A stretch of DNA of 64,000 nt from Novosphingobium flavum (GTDB taxonomy: Bacteria > Pseudomonadota > Alphaproteobacteria > Sphingomonadales > Sphingomonadaceae), in the NCBI RefSeq assembly GCF_014230315.1, contig NZ_JACLAW010000009.1, positions 1 to 64,000 of the forward strand. Reading direction: 5' to 3'. The position numbers and the translations under genes are program-made. This document shows positions 1 to 9,582 of this stretch, in pieces. The stretch's first letter is position 1. Each line of letters opens with the position of its first letter. The notes beneath the pieces are model-generated. The model made no database searches. It worked only from the letters and a program-made list of their open reading frames with translations, and was not told the DNA's origin.

Positions 1-1314
1 GGTCCGACCGTGGCGGGCGCGGGCGTGGTCGGGGTGGCGACGGGCAGCGTGACGACGACGCCGGTCTCGGGCGGCCTCGGCGGCACCGGGATCGCGGGCC
101 AGTACGGCACGCTGATCCTCAACGCCAACGGCACCTACAGCTACAAGGCGAACGCGAACGTCACCTCGGGCGCGGCGCTGGTCGACCACTTCGTCTACAC
201 GATCAAGGACGGTGACGGCGACACCTCGACCACGACGCTGGACATCACGGTCAACAACGTGACGGTGACGGCGAGCGACAACGAGGCGCTGGTCAACGAG
301 GCCGGCTTGGCGACGGGGAGCAATTCCGCGGCGACGAGCGAGGTGTTCAACGGCGCGATCACCGCCTCGGGCGGTTCGGGCGGCTACACCTATGCGCTCA
401 GCACCAGCGCGACGGGAGCCTACGGCACCCTCGTGCTCAACGCCGACGGGAGCTACACCTACACGCTGACCAAGGCCTTCGACACCAGCCCGGACAGCCT
501 GACGACCGCGACCCAGACCGAGGCGGGCAAGGACAGCTTCGGCTACACGGTGACCGACAGCAACGGCAACACCACCACCGGCACGATCCTGGTCGACATC
601 ATCGACGACGTGCCGACGGCCTATCCCAACACCAACGCGGTGTCGGAAGGGGCGACGGTGGCCGGCAACGTGCTGACCAACGGCACGCCGGACGTGTTCG
701 GCGCCGATGGTCCGACCGTGGCGGGCGCGGGCGTGGTCGGGGTGGCGACGGGCAGCGTGACGACGACGCCGGTCTCGGGCGGTCTCGGCGGCACCGGGAT
801 CGCGGGCCAGTACGGCACGCTGATCCTCAACGCCAACGGCACCTACAGCTACAAGGCGAACGCGAACGTCACCTCGGGCGCGGCGCTGGTCGACCACTTC
901 GTCTACACGATCAAGGACGGTGACGGCGACACCTCGACCACGACGCTGGACATCACGGTCAACAACGTGACGGTGACGGCGAGCGACAGCGATGCGCTGG
1001 TCAACGAGGCGGGCCTGGCGACGGGGAGCAATTCCGCGGCGACGAGTGAGGTGTTCAACGGCGCGATCACCGCCTCGGGCGGCTCGGGCGGCTACACCTA
1101 TGCGCTGAGCACCAGCGCGACCGGGGCCTACGGCAACCTCGTGCTCAACGCTGACGGGAGCTACACCTATACGCTGACCAAGGCCTATACCGGGGCCAGC
1201 GCCGACAACGGCGTCACCACGGAGCAGGACAAGGACAGCTTCGGCTACACGGTGACCGACAGCAACGGCAACACCACCACCGGCACGATCCTGGTCGACA
1301 TCATCGACGACATT
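1..1314 (+). repeat. Tandem 708-bp coding repeats in the adhesin
   Basis: The sequence starting at 1 recurs at 709 (ggtccgaccgtggcgggcgc at both places), a period of 708 bp or 236 codons. The copies are almost identical at the DNA level through about 980, then differ by scattered substitutions and by a short variable stretch (about 475-530 versus 1183-1230). The array presumably continues to the left of the window. Confidence 0.95.
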
Positions 1315-4197
1315 CCGAGGGACTTTTATCCGGACTCGGTTTCCGCGTTCAACGGCAATACGGCGCCGATCACGGGGGCGTTGAATTTCCTGGGTTCGAT
1401 CGGTGCAGATGGTCCGGGTACAGCGGTCTTCGACATCGTCGAAGGCCAGGTTGCCACTGACGAGGTGGGCCGCACCCTGACACTCAACGGGCAGACCCTT
1501 TATCTTCACGGCGACGGGACCTCGACCCTAACCGCGACAACCTCTGCCACGACCGGCGGAACAGTTGGCTACACGGTCTCCCTCAACCCGGCAGGCAATA
1601 CCTATACGCTGGATGTCAACGGGACGATATCGAACGGGACGGCGACCAATTTTACTGACCTTTCGAGCACGAAGGCCGGCAACGTCTCCTATGCGGTGAT
1701 CGGGGGCGACAGTCTGACCAACAATGCGTCCAACGTCGACATCATCCTGACGGCTAAGAGCGCGGGCGGCGCCACTGGAACGATCAATACCGACAGCGAC
1801 TCGATCGGCGTCGACCAGCAGTCGGTCACTCCGGGCGCAGCAGTCCGCATCGACTTCGTCACCAACCTGACGACCGATAACGCCGCGCCGATCTCGACGA
1901 GCGGCTTCAACTGGACCGATCATTACGAGACGACCCGGTTCGAGCAGACTATCGCCCAGATCGGTGGCAATCCGAACAATACCGCGTCGATCATCGTCGG
2001 GGCGATCTACAACTCGACGACGGGAGATAGCGACCAGTCCTTCGCAAATACGTTCACCGGGGTCATCTCCGCACCTGATGAGGACTTGGTGCAGATCTCC
2101 AAGGTAACGCTCTACGACACCAGCGCCAGCGCGAGCTACAGCTTCAACAATCCGGGCAATACGAATACGCTGACTGCTGCCGGCTTCACGGTCACGTTCA
2201 ACGCGAATGGGACCGTCACGATCACGGGGCTGGACTCCGATAGTTCCGAGGCTCTGCGCGATCGCTACGCCATCGAGACCAATTCGGACTTCAACGCGGT
2301 GCTGGTAGAGTCGCCGACCACGAACAACAATTTCGACCTCGGGATCTTCACTCTGGGGTCTGCGACGGCCGGGGCCGCTATCGACCTGAACTATGACGTG
2401 GTCAGCACAGACGCTGACGGCGACACGGCATCGGCTACGGTCCAGGCGACGATCGTTCCTGTCTCCGCCGACAATCAGGTGGGCACCACTTCGGGCGAAA
2501 CGCTTAACGGGAGCGCCAGCGACAACACCATCGCCGGCAATGCCGGGAACGATACGATCAACGGCAACGATGGCAATGACACGCTTTACGGCGATGGCGG
2601 AAACGACATCCTGAATGGCGGGGCTGGCAGCGATACGTTGATCGGCGGCACTGGCGCGGATACCCTCACGGGAGGCACCGGCGTCGACAAGTTCATCATC
2701 GACGCCTCGGCCGTGACCGCGGGCAATGCTGATACGATCACGGACTATGCTGCGGGTGAGGTCGTGGACCTGACGCAGATCCTCCAGGTCGCTGGTGGAA
2801 CCTCGGTATCGGGCAATTTCCTGCGCTTCACGAGCGCAGGCGACGTCCAGGTCGATCTCTCTGGCAGCAGCAATGGGGCGCAGTGGGTGACGGTTGCCCA
2901 TGTCAACACGTCGCCGGCCTCGCTGACCGCGAGCTACGTCGCTGGCGGAGTGGTCACGACCGTGGTGTTGAGCCCGGTGGCGGGGCCCGTAGTGATCGAT
3001 CTTGATCACGACGGGGTCGAACTGCTCGGGCTGGCCGCAGGGGTCTCGACCAATCTTGAGGGGCAGGTGGTCAACACCGCCTGGGTCGGGTCTGGCGACG
3101 GGATACTGGCGATCGATCTCAATGGTGACGGCAAGGTCAGTTCGTCGACCGAGTTCGTGTTCGGTGGAAATGGTCTTACGGACCTGCAGGGCGCGGCGGC
3201 CCAATATGACAGCAACCATGACGGTGTGCTCAATGCCCAGGACGTGGCCTTTGCCAAGTTCGGGGTCTGGCAGGACGCCAATGGCAATGGTGTCGCCGAT
3301 CCGGGCGAGTTCCGCACGCTGACCGAGCTGGGCATCGCATCGATCAAGCTGACCTCCGATGGGCAGGCCTATGCGGCGGCTGATGGCGACGTCCATGTCG
3401 CCGGGACCACAACCGTGACCTATGTTGATGGCTCGACCACGACAGCGGCCGATGCTGACTTCACGATCGCCCGGATCAGCCAGCAGGTGGAAAATGCGGT
3501 GACCGCGGCCGCGGCAAGCGCAGTGCTGACCGCAGCGGTCGCCGCGGCTGTCGTGACCGACATCAGCGAGAACATTGTGGCTCCGGCGTCGTCAACCACG
3601 ATCACGACCGAGGTCGCGCCCGAGCCCGCCCCGGTAGATAGGGCCTCCACGACCAGCGAACCGGCTCCGAGCACGCTGCTCGCCTCGACCGAAGGCGAAA
3701 AGCCCCCGGTAGAGGAACATGCAGTACAGCATACGGCTGACGCGCAGGGCCATCTGGCCGGCTTCACCGAGGCCGCTTCGAGCCACGCGCCGGAAGCGGT
3801 GGCCGATGCGCCGGGTAGCGAGGGGCCAGTGCACTTCGCTGCGGCGATCGTCGGCGATGTCGGCGGAGCGAGCCAGGCGATGGAGGCTCTGCTGGTTGCC
3901 GCAGGTCACGGCGGACAGGCTCCGGCACCGGCCGTGGCCGCCGCGGCTCAGCCGGTGGTGAGCGAGGTGCTTGCCGAAGGTCATGCCGCCAGCTTTGTCG
4001 ACAACCTGCTCAACCATGTTGTCGGCCCGGAGGCTGCTACGGCGGGTGAGGGCCACGTCCCCAGCGCGCCGCAGTCGATCGATCTGGCGGCGCTGCTGGC
4101 GGCACACGTCACCGGCGAGGCGACGGCCGCACCGGCGCCGATGCCGGTGATGCCGGTTGATCATGCGAGTGAAATGATGGCGATGGCTCACGCCTGA
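1..4197 (+). CDS. Giant VCBS/RTX adhesin, type I secretion substrate (5' end outside window)
   Basis: This is a large extracellular adhesin, open from the first base of the window, so at least the N-terminal part is missing; the GTG at 10 is internal to a repeat and not a start. Domain order: two 236-residue units, each made of two VCBS/cadherin-like modules (YGTLILNANGTYSY and YGTLVLNADGSYTY signatures); an unrepeated beta-rich stretch; a glycine/aspartate RTX block (GNAGNDTING, GNDGNDTLYG) at 2536-2688; EF-hand-like calcium loops (DLDHDGVEL, DLNGDGKVSSS, DSNHDGVLNAQD, DANGNGVADPGE) at about 2995-3310; and an Ala/Pro-rich tail of about 230 residues. Family knowledge: such proteins leave by type I secretion through a C-terminal signal and fold on binding calcium. 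The genes that follow encode a complete type I exporter, which supports the assignment. Odd point: about 500 residues follow the RTX block. Confidence 0.9.
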   Translation, partial: GPTVAGAGVVGVATGSVTTTPVSGGLGGTGIAGQYGTLILNANGTYSYKANANVTSGAALVDHFVYTIKDGDGDTSTTTLDITVNNVTVTASDNEALVNEAGLATGSNSAATSEVFNGAITASGGSGGYTYALSTSATGAYGTLVLNADGSYTYTLTKAFDTSPDSLTTATQTEAGKDSFGYTVTDSNGNTTTGTILVDIIDDVPTAYPNTNAVSEGATVAGNVLTNGTPDVFGADGPTVAGAGVVGVATGSVTTTPVSGGLGGTGIAGQYGTLILNANGTYSYKANANVTSGAALVDHFVYTIKDGDGDTSTTTLDITVNNVTVTASDSDALVNEAGLATGSNSAATSEVFNGAITASGGSGGYTYALSTSATGAYGNLVLNADGSYTYTLTKAYTGASADNGVTTEQDKDSFGYTVTDSNGNTTTGTILVDIIDDIPRDFYPDSVSAFNGNTAPITGALNFLGSIGADGPGTAVFDIVEGQVATDEVGRTLTLNGQTLYLHGDGTSTLTATTSATTGGTVGYTVSLNPAGNTYTLDVNGTISNGTATNFTDLSSTKAGNVSYAVIGGDSLTNNASNVDIILTAKSAGGATGTINTDSDSIGVDQQSVTPGAAVRIDFVTNLTTDNAAPISTSGFNWTDHYETTRFEQTIAQIGGNPNNTASIIVGAIYNSTTGDSDQSFANTFTGVISAPDEDLVQISKVTLYDTSASASYSFNNPGNTNTLTAAGFTVTFNANGTVTITGLDSDSSEALRDRYAIETNSDFNAVLVESPTTNNNFDLGIFTLGSATAGAAIDLNYDVVSTDADGDTASATVQATIVPVSADNQVGTTSGETLNGSASDNTIAGNAGNDTINGNDGNDTLYGDGGNDILNGGAGSDTLIGGTGADTLTGGTGVDKFIIDASAVTAGNADTITDYAAGEVVDLTQILQVAGGTSVSGNFLRFTSAGDVQVDLSGSSNGAQWVTVAHVNTSPASLTASYVAGGVVTTVVLSPVAGPVVIDLDHDGVELLGLAAGVSTNLEGQVVNTAWVGSGDGILAIDLNGDGKVSSSTEFVFGGNGLTDLQGAAAQYDSNHDGVLNAQDVAFAKFGVWQDANGNGVADPGEFRTLTELGIASIKLTSDGQAYAAADGDVHVAGTTTVTYVDGSTTTAADADFTIARISQQVENAVTAAAASAVLTAAVAAAVVTDISENIVAPASSTTITTEVAPEPAPVDRASTTSEPAPSTLLASTEGEKPPVEEHAVQHTADAQGHLAGFTEAASSHAPEAVADAPGSEGPVHFAAAIVGDVGGASQAMEALLVAAGHGGQAPAPAVAAAAQPVVSEVLAEGHAASFVDNLLNHVVGPEAATAGEGHVPSAPQSIDLAALLAAHVTGEATAAPAPMPVMPVDHASEMMAMAHA
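2536..2688 (+). repeat. RTX calcium-binding nonapeptide repeats
   Basis: About five consecutive GGxGxDxUx-type nonapeptides are encoded here (for example GNAGNDTIN, GGAGSDTLI, GGTGADTLT). Family knowledge: these bind calcium and form a beta-roll in type I secreted proteins. Confidence 0.9.
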
Positions 4198-4245
4198 CCA
4201 GCGTGGGCCGAGGATCGCCAGGGGTATAAAGAAGGGGAAAGTGTC

Positions 4246-4965
4246 ATGCTGAGCAAAAAGACCGTAACGGCGGCAGGGAGCGTGGCGCTTTCCCTGGCGC
4301 TGGCGGGGGCCGCCCACGCACAGGGTTCGGGGGCGGACCTGATGGCGCTTGACGGGTCGGCACTGCGCGGCGAATTGCAGTCTCGCTATGACGAGGCCCT
4401 GGCGATGACGCGCGACGCGGCCGTGGTCTCGGCCGACGACAACCGTTTTCTCTGGGCCTCGCAAGCCAAGGCCCAGTGCGGCATTGCCATCGGTTTCATG
4501 AAGAGCAGCACCAAGGATCCGGTCTCGATCGGCAAGTGCGTCGATGCGGCCATGCGGATGAAGATGGCGCCGGTACCGATCGTTGCGCCGCCGCCGCCGC
4601 CACCGCCTGCGGCCCTCCCGGAAGCCTGCTCGCAGCCCATCGCCGGCATCGTCTTCTTCGAATGGGATAGCTCGGTCGTGCCGGATTCCGCCGGCCAGAC
4701 GCTCGATTCCGTCGTCAACTACGCCAAGGTCTGTTCTTGGCAGCACCTCAATGTCACCGGGCACACCGACCGGTCGGGCAGCGATGCCTACAACAATGCG
4801 CTCTCGGTGCGGCGTGCTCAGGCCGTCGCCACGCAGCTCGAAGCCAAGGGCATGCCGGCCGGCGTGCTCCAGGTCGTCGGCAGGGGCGAAACCGAACCGA
4901 AGGTGCCGACGCCGGACGGGGAACGCAACCCGACCAACCGCCGCGTCGAACTGACGGTTCAATAA
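4246..4965 (+). CDS. OmpA-family peptidoglycan-binding outer-membrane protein
   Basis: A 239-residue protein with a Sec signal peptide (hydrophobic core followed by AHAQ), a helical region of about 90 residues, a proline hinge (PPPPPPP near residue 120) and a C-terminal OmpA/MotB domain. The domain shows the peptidoglycan-binding signature TGHTDRSGSDAYNNALSVRR and the closing RNPTNRRVEL. Expected role: tethering an outer-membrane or periplasmic complex to peptidoglycan. A purine-rich ribosome site (agaaggggaaag) precedes the ATG, 48 bases after the adhesin stop. Its place between the adhesin and the TolC-like gene suggests it helps anchor the secretion or adhesin apparatus; that role is inferred. 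Confidence 0.88.
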   Translation: MLSKKTVTAAGSVALSLALAGAAHAQGSGADLMALDGSALRGELQSRYDEALAMTRDAAVVSADDNRFLWASQAKAQCGIAIGFMKSSTKDPVSIGKCVDAAMRMKMAPVPIVAPPPPPPPAALPEACSQPIAGIVFFEWDSSVVPDSAGQTLDSVVNYAKVCSWQHLNVTGHTDRSGSDAYNNALSVRRAQAVATQLEAKGMPAGVLQVVGRGETEPKVPTPDGERNPTNRRVELTVQ

Positions 4966-4983
4966 ATCGGGGTGGAGGCAATC

Positions 4984-6381
4984 ATGAAGACCATTAATCA
5001 CATCTCGGCCGGCCTTGCCGTACTTTTGGCAGGCACTGCGCAAGGCGCTCTGGCCCAGTCGACCCCGACCAGCCTGGTTGAAGCGATCACCGTGGCGGTG
5101 AACTCCAACCCGCAGGTCGCTCAGGCCCAGTACAACACCGAGGCGATCCAGATGGAGCGCAAGCAGGCCCAGGGTCTCTACGCGCCGCGGGTCGACGTGG
5201 AAGGCACGGCGGGCATCCGCAAGCTCGACAATACCACGCGCCGTACGCTCGGGATTGCCGATGACGTGCTCTATCCGCTCGAGGCATCGGTCAAGGCTGA
5301 TTGGACCGTGCTCGACTTCGGGCGCCGCCGCGGCGAATTGCTGCGCCAGGCGTCACGAGTCGATGGTGCATCGCTGCGCGTGATCGAGCGCTCGGAATAT
5401 ATCGCGCTGCAGGTGACCAGGCAGTATCTTGATCTCTTGTTGCAGCAGCGGGTCGTGGCCGCGACGGCGGACAACGTCTCGTTCCACCGCACCTTGGCTG
5501 GGGACCTTGCCACGGGCGTGCAACAGGGGTCGATCTCGGTAGCCGACCAGCAGCAGGCCGAAGAGCGGCTGCAAGCTGCGCTGGTCCGGCAGACCGAGGC
5601 TGAACAGGATCTCGCCGAGGCCCGGATCAAGCTCAAGACCCTGACGGGGCTCGACATCAACGACGTACAGATGCCGCCCGAGGTGGCGAGCAACGTGCCG
5701 GTTTCGATCGAAGAGGCGGTCGGCCTGGCGCGGACCCAGAACCCCCTGGTGCGTGAAGCGGCGGCGGATGTGGATGCGGCCAACGCCTTGGCGTCGAGCG
5801 TCAGGGGCGATGGCTATCCGAAGGTGGGCGTCGAGCTCACGGGGCGGATCGGCGATGACGTCGATGGGTTCCGGGGCCGCACGACCGACCTTCAGGCACG
5901 CGGCTATCTGCGCTGGAACATCTTCGATGGCGGGATCAATCGCGCCAATTACCAGGAAATGGTCCGCCGTTCGAGCGAAGCGCGCTACAAGCTCTATGAC
6001 ATCACCCGTCAGGCCGAGGAAGAAGTCCGCACCGCCTGGACGACGCTGAGGACCCAGGGCACGCTGGTCACGACCATAACGACCCAGAACAAGGTGAGTG
6101 ACGACCTGCTGCTGTCCTACCGCAGCCAGTTCAATGTCGGTCGCCGGTCGCTGCTGGACGTGCTGGACGCGCAGAATACGCGCTACAATGCCCAGGTCCG
6201 GCTTGAGACCGCGCGGTTCTCGGAAATCTTTGCGCGGTTCCAGTTGCTCGCGTCGACCAATCGCCTGCTCACTGCCCTGTCGGTGGCGCCGGGCGCCGGG
6301 GCGGGAATGAATGAGCGCGAACGGTTCCATTATGGGCCACCGGTTCCGGCCGAGCTTCAGTACCGGACCTATCCGAAGTAA
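4984..6381 (+). CDS. TolC-family outer-membrane efflux/secretion channel
   Basis: A 465-residue protein with a signal peptide (cleavage after GALAQ) and the two-fold repeated helical pattern of the outer-membrane efflux family. Typical stretches are LVEAITVAVNSNPQVAQAQY near the start, VDVEGTAGIR, and YLRWNIFDGG with YRSQFNVGRRSLLDVLDAQ in the second half. It would provide the outer-membrane duct for the type I exporter encoded just downstream, the role LapE has in Pseudomonas. An in-frame GTG at 4972 exists, but GGAGG at 4974-4978 fits the ATG at 4984. It lies 18 bases after the OmpA-domain gene, in the same presumed operon. Confidence 0.92.
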   Translation: MKTINHISAGLAVLLAGTAQGALAQSTPTSLVEAITVAVNSNPQVAQAQYNTEAIQMERKQAQGLYAPRVDVEGTAGIRKLDNTTRRTLGIADDVLYPLEASVKADWTVLDFGRRRGELLRQASRVDGASLRVIERSEYIALQVTRQYLDLLLQQRVVAATADNVSFHRTLAGDLATGVQQGSISVADQQQAEERLQAALVRQTEAEQDLAEARIKLKTLTGLDINDVQMPPEVASNVPVSIEEAVGLARTQNPLVREAAADVDAANALASSVRGDGYPKVGVELTGRIGDDVDGFRGRTTDLQARGYLRWNIFDGGINRANYQEMVRRSSEARYKLYDITRQAEEEVRTAWTTLRTQGTLVTTITTQNKVSDDLLLSYRSQFNVGRRSLLDVLDAQNTRYNAQVRLETARFSEIFARFQLLASTNRLLTALSVAPGAGAGMNERERFHYGPPVPAELQYRTYPK

Positions 6382-6421
6382 GCTGCATCTTTCCCAGGTT
6401 GAGTGAAGGCGGGCGCGCCGA

Positions 6422-8527
6422 ATGATTGCTAATGACACCCTGCGGGCCTGCATAGGCCAGCTTGCCGATCGGTTCGGCGTGCCGTGCGGCCCCGGCCAGT
6501 TCGACTCGCTGGCGCTCGACCCCGGGGGGCGCCTGCCGCTTCACCAGGCCGAAGCGGCGCTCGAATTGGTCGGGCTCAACGTCGACGTGCACCGGCCGCG
6601 CAAGCTGCCCCGGCGCCCCGATGGCTATCCCGCGATCATTTCTCTGGGTGAGGGGGGCTGCGCCGTTGTGCACGAAGTGCGCGACGGCGACGCGCTGGTC
6701 TGGCGCCCAGCGACGGCCGAAGCAGCCTGGGAACGGATCAAGGATGTCGAACCAGCCTATGACGGTTGGTTTGCTTCCGTCTTCGGCGATCCCACCACGC
6801 TGCGCGAGGGAGCTCAGCCGTGGCAAGCGGCGGCGCGCAGCCACTGGTTCTGGAGCGAGGCATGGAAGCTGCGCCATCGCTTCAACAGCGTGTTGGTGGC
6901 CAGTGTCATCATCAACCTTCTGGCGCTGGCCTTGCCGCTGTTCTCGATGAACGTCTACGACCGGGTCATTCCGAACCGCGCCCAGGCAACGCTGTGGGTT
7001 CTGGCGGTCGGCGTGTTCCTCGCCTTCGCGCTCGACTATGCGCTGCGCCGCGCACGGACCGGGGTGATCGACGAGCTGTCGCGTGAGCTTGACCTGAAAC
7101 TTTCGCAGAAGATCTTCGCCCGCATCCTTGCCGCCCCCTTGTCCGAGCGCAAGGGGCACACCGGCAATCTCGTCGCACGGGTCAGCGAATACCAAATCGT
7201 GCGGGACTTCTTCACCTCGACGACGATCGTTCTCGTGGTGGACATGGTCTTCCTCGTCCTGTTCGTGGTGCTGATCGCCTATCTCGCTGGTTGGCTGGCG
7301 CTGGTGCCGTTCATCGCCATGGCCGCCATGGCCCTGCTGGGGTTGCGCCTGCAACGCCGGGTCGAACGGTCGGTGCGCGAGGCCGAAGCCGATCACGGCC
7401 TGCAGCAGACTGTGCTGGTCGAGGCGATCACCGGACTCGAGACGCTCAAGAGCGTGGCGGGCGAGGGGGTCATGCTTGGCCGTTGGCGGCGCCTGGCCGA
7501 GATGGGTTCGCGCTCTCAGGCCCGGCTGCGCGATGTGTCGACCACGGCGATCGGCTCCGCGGCAACCTGCCAGCAGGCCTGCAGCGTGATGCTGGTGCTG
7601 GGCGGCTATTACGAGTTTGACGCAGGGCGCATCACGATGGGCGCTATCATCGCCATCGTCATGCTGGCCTCGCGTTCGCTCGCGCCGGCGGCGCAGCTGG
7701 CTTTCCTGCTCACCCGCGGACAGCAGGCGCGGCAAACGCTCGATTCCCTGCAAAAGCTGTGGGAGGGCGAAGACGAGCGCCGCAAGGGTTCCGCCACGCT
7801 GACGCCTTCGATCCGGTCGGGCGAAATCAGGCTGGAAGGCGCATCTTTCGCCTATCCGGGCGCGGCTCAGCCGGCGCTCGACAAGATCGATCTCGTCATC
7901 CGCCCGGGTGAGCGGGTGGCGATCATCGGCCGGGTGGCTTCGGGCAAATCCACGCTGGGACGCGTCCTGTGCGGTCTGGCCGAACCGAGCGAAGGCGCCA
8001 TGCTGATCGACGGGCTCGACAGCCGGCAGTATCGCCCGGCGGACATTCGGCGCGCTTTCCGGTTCGTCGGTCAGGACGCTGCGCTGTTCAGCGGGACTAT
8101 CAAAGACAACCTTGCGCTGGGAAGCGGTGACGCCGACGAAGCGGCGATGCTGGCCGCGCTTGAAGCAGCCGGGGCCGAGCATTTTCTCGCCCGCGATGAA
8201 GGCGGGTTCGACCGGGCGGTGGGCGAGGGCGGCGGGCGTCTTTCCGGCGGGCAGCGCTCGTTCCTGACGATCGCCCGTGCGCTGGTTCGTCCCTCGCGCG
8301 TGCTGTTCCTGGACGAGCCGTCCGGTGCTATGGACAGCCATAGCGAGAAACTTCTGGTCGAGCGACTGTCCCGCTTCCTGACACCGGAACAGACGCTGGT
8401 TATTTCGACCCATCGCCCGGCCCTTTTGTCGGTCTGCGACCGTATTGTGGTGCTGGACAAGGGCCGGATCGTGGTCGACGGACCGTCGAAGGACGTGCTT
8501 TCGCGCGCCGGAACGGAGATGGGATGA
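6422..8527 (+). CDS. Type I secretion system permease/ATPase (HlyB/LapB type)
   Basis: A 701-residue ABC exporter half-transporter. Residues 1 to about 120 resemble a degenerate C39 peptidase-like domain: the catalytic Cys/His arrangement of true bacteriocin peptidases is not seen, as in HlyB. The transmembrane domain spans about 150-430, starting at RFNSVLVASVIINLLALALP. The nucleotide-binding domain has Walker A GRVASGKSTL, the signature LSGGQR, Walker B VLFLDEP and the switch STHRP. It would energise export of the upstream adhesin together with the HlyD-like adaptor and TolC-like channel. Its TGA overlaps the next ATG (ATGATG at 8524), indicating translational coupling. Confidence 0.93.
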   Translation: MIANDTLRACIGQLADRFGVPCGPGQFDSLALDPGGRLPLHQAEAALELVGLNVDVHRPRKLPRRPDGYPAIISLGEGGCAVVHEVRDGDALVWRPATAEAAWERIKDVEPAYDGWFASVFGDPTTLREGAQPWQAAARSHWFWSEAWKLRHRFNSVLVASVIINLLALALPLFSMNVYDRVIPNRAQATLWVLAVGVFLAFALDYALRRARTGVIDELSRELDLKLSQKIFARILAAPLSERKGHTGNLVARVSEYQIVRDFFTSTTIVLVVDMVFLVLFVVLIAYLAGWLALVPFIAMAAMALLGLRLQRRVERSVREAEADHGLQQTVLVEAITGLETLKSVAGEGVMLGRWRRLAEMGSRSQARLRDVSTTAIGSAATCQQACSVMLVLGGYYEFDAGRITMGAIIAIVMLASRSLAPAAQLAFLLTRGQQARQTLDSLQKLWEGEDERRKGSATLTPSIRSGEIRLEGASFAYPGAAQPALDKIDLVIRPGERVAIIGRVASGKSTLGRVLCGLAEPSEGAMLIDGLDSRQYRPADIRRAFRFVGQDAALFSGTIKDNLALGSGDADEAAMLAALEAAGAEHFLARDEGGFDRAVGEGGGRLSGGQRSFLTIARALVRPSRVLFLDEPSGAMDSHSEKLLVERLSRFLTPEQTLVISTHRPALLSVCDRIVVLDKGRIVVDGPSKDVLSRAGTEMG

Positions 8528-9582
8528 TGTCCGCTTCGAGCCCTCCCGTGCTCGATCTTGCCAAACTGGATGGCAAGGCAGCGCCTCTGCGCCGTCGGCA
8601 TCGGCAGGACCTCTATCTCGTCAGCGCTGCCGTGATCCTGATCGGCGCCGCGATCGGGGGTTGGAATGCCTTCACCACCCGCAAGTCGCCGGCCGCGCCG
8701 CAGGCGGTGCGCGTCGATATTGCCCAGTTGCACCGCGTGGCCACGCTCAATGTCGATGATCGTAGCCAGATCGTGGCCGAGGGCAGCAGCGCGCAGGATG
8801 GCAATGCCCGGATACCCTTCGCCGCCGGGGCGGCGGTGCCGATGGTTTCGTTCCGCCTCTCCGCACCGGGCAATACGGCCCTGCGTTGCCTGACCCAGGC
8901 GATCTACTACGAAGCGGCGACCGAGCCGCTGGCTGGGCGGCGCGCCGTGGCGCAGGTCGTGCTCAATCGGGTGCGCCATCCGGCCTATCCCAAGAGCGTT
9001 TGCGGCGTAGTCTATCAGGGTGCGGAACTGAGCACGGGTTGCCAATTCAGCTTTACTTGCGATGGTTCGTTGCTGCGCCAACCAATGGTCCGGCCCTGGA
9101 ATGAGGCCGAGGAAATAGCGCGGGCGGCGCTGGCCGGGCATGTCGAGCCCGAAGTGGGCACGGCGACGCACTACCATGCCGACTATGTCCTGCCGCGCTG
9201 GGCCTATGAGATGGACAAGATCGCCCAGCTCGGCCGCCACCTGTTCTATCGGTTCGAGGGCAATTGGGGCCGTCCCGGGTTCTTTTCGGGCCAGTACAAC
9301 GGACGCGAAGCGATCCCCGCGCTCGATTTCTCGCGCCTGCGCGCCCGGCTGCTGGCGGCAGGGGCCGAGGAGCCTGTGGCGGAGGAGACTGTGCCGGGCC
9401 TGACCGTGGCCCCGCACGTGACCGACCGCCATGCCGAGAATGACGTGGGCGGCCGGATTGACACGACCCGCGCCTGGCGCCTGACCATTCCGGATCCCAC
9501 CGAGGCCAGCAGCCGCTATCGTGCCGCGATCGGCTCCGAGGCGGCCGGAACGGCTGAAAACAAGACTGAGGTTGCCCCATGA
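8524..9582 (+). CDS. SleB-like cell-wall hydrolase within the secretion operon
   Basis: A 352-residue protein with an N-terminal membrane anchor (about residues 30-48, YLVSAAVILIGAAIGG) and a Hydrolase_2/SleB-type domain at about 115-230. Its signature is CLTQAIYYEAATEP, AVAQVVLNRVRHPAYP, VCGVVYQG and CQFSFTCDG. Family knowledge: related enzymes are peptidoglycan hydrolases of the spore-cortex SleB/CwlJ group, common in alphaproteobacteria as periplasmic hydrolases. It is embedded between the ABC transporter and the HlyD-like gene with four-base overlaps on both sides, so it is produced with the exporter. Local peptidoglycan opening for the trans-envelope complex is a reasonable inference. 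The start could also be the second ATG at 8527. Confidence 0.88.
   Translation: MMSASSPPVLDLAKLDGKAAPLRRRHRQDLYLVSAAVILIGAAIGGWNAFTTRKSPAAPQAVRVDIAQLHRVATLNVDDRSQIVAEGSSAQDGNARIPFAAGAAVPMVSFRLSAPGNTALRCLTQAIYYEAATEPLAGRRAVAQVVLNRVRHPAYPKSVCGVVYQGAELSTGCQFSFTCDGSLLRQPMVRPWNEAEEIARAALAGHVEPEVGTATHYHADYVLPRWAYEMDKIAQLGRHLFYRFEGNWGRPGFFSGQYNGREAIPALDFSRLRARLLAAGAEEPVAEETVPGLTVAPHVTDRHAENDVGGRIDTTRAWRLTIPDPTEASSRYRAAIGSEAAGTAENKTEVAP

Noticed and set aside
10..12. GTG as start codon of the adhesin
   Set aside because: The same GTG is found inside the next repeat at 718, and the frame is open to the first base, so the gene begins outside the window.
1..1314. CRISPR-like repetitive DNA
   Set aside because: Units are 708 bases long, contiguous, and in one reading frame without spacers.
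1528..3396. Long open frame on the minus strand under the adhesin
   Set aside because: Arg/Asp-rich composition with no domain or signal; it is the antisense shadow of GC-rich adhesin codons, whose plus-strand reading has clear VCBS/RTX motifs.
3592..5043. Minus-strand frame across the adhesin end and OmpA-domain gene
   Set aside because: Crosses two well-supported plus-strand genes and has no recognisable protein features.
6269..8413. 714-codon minus-strand frame under the ABC transporter gene
   Set aside because: Arg/Gln/His-rich shadow; the plus strand has intact Walker and signature motifs.
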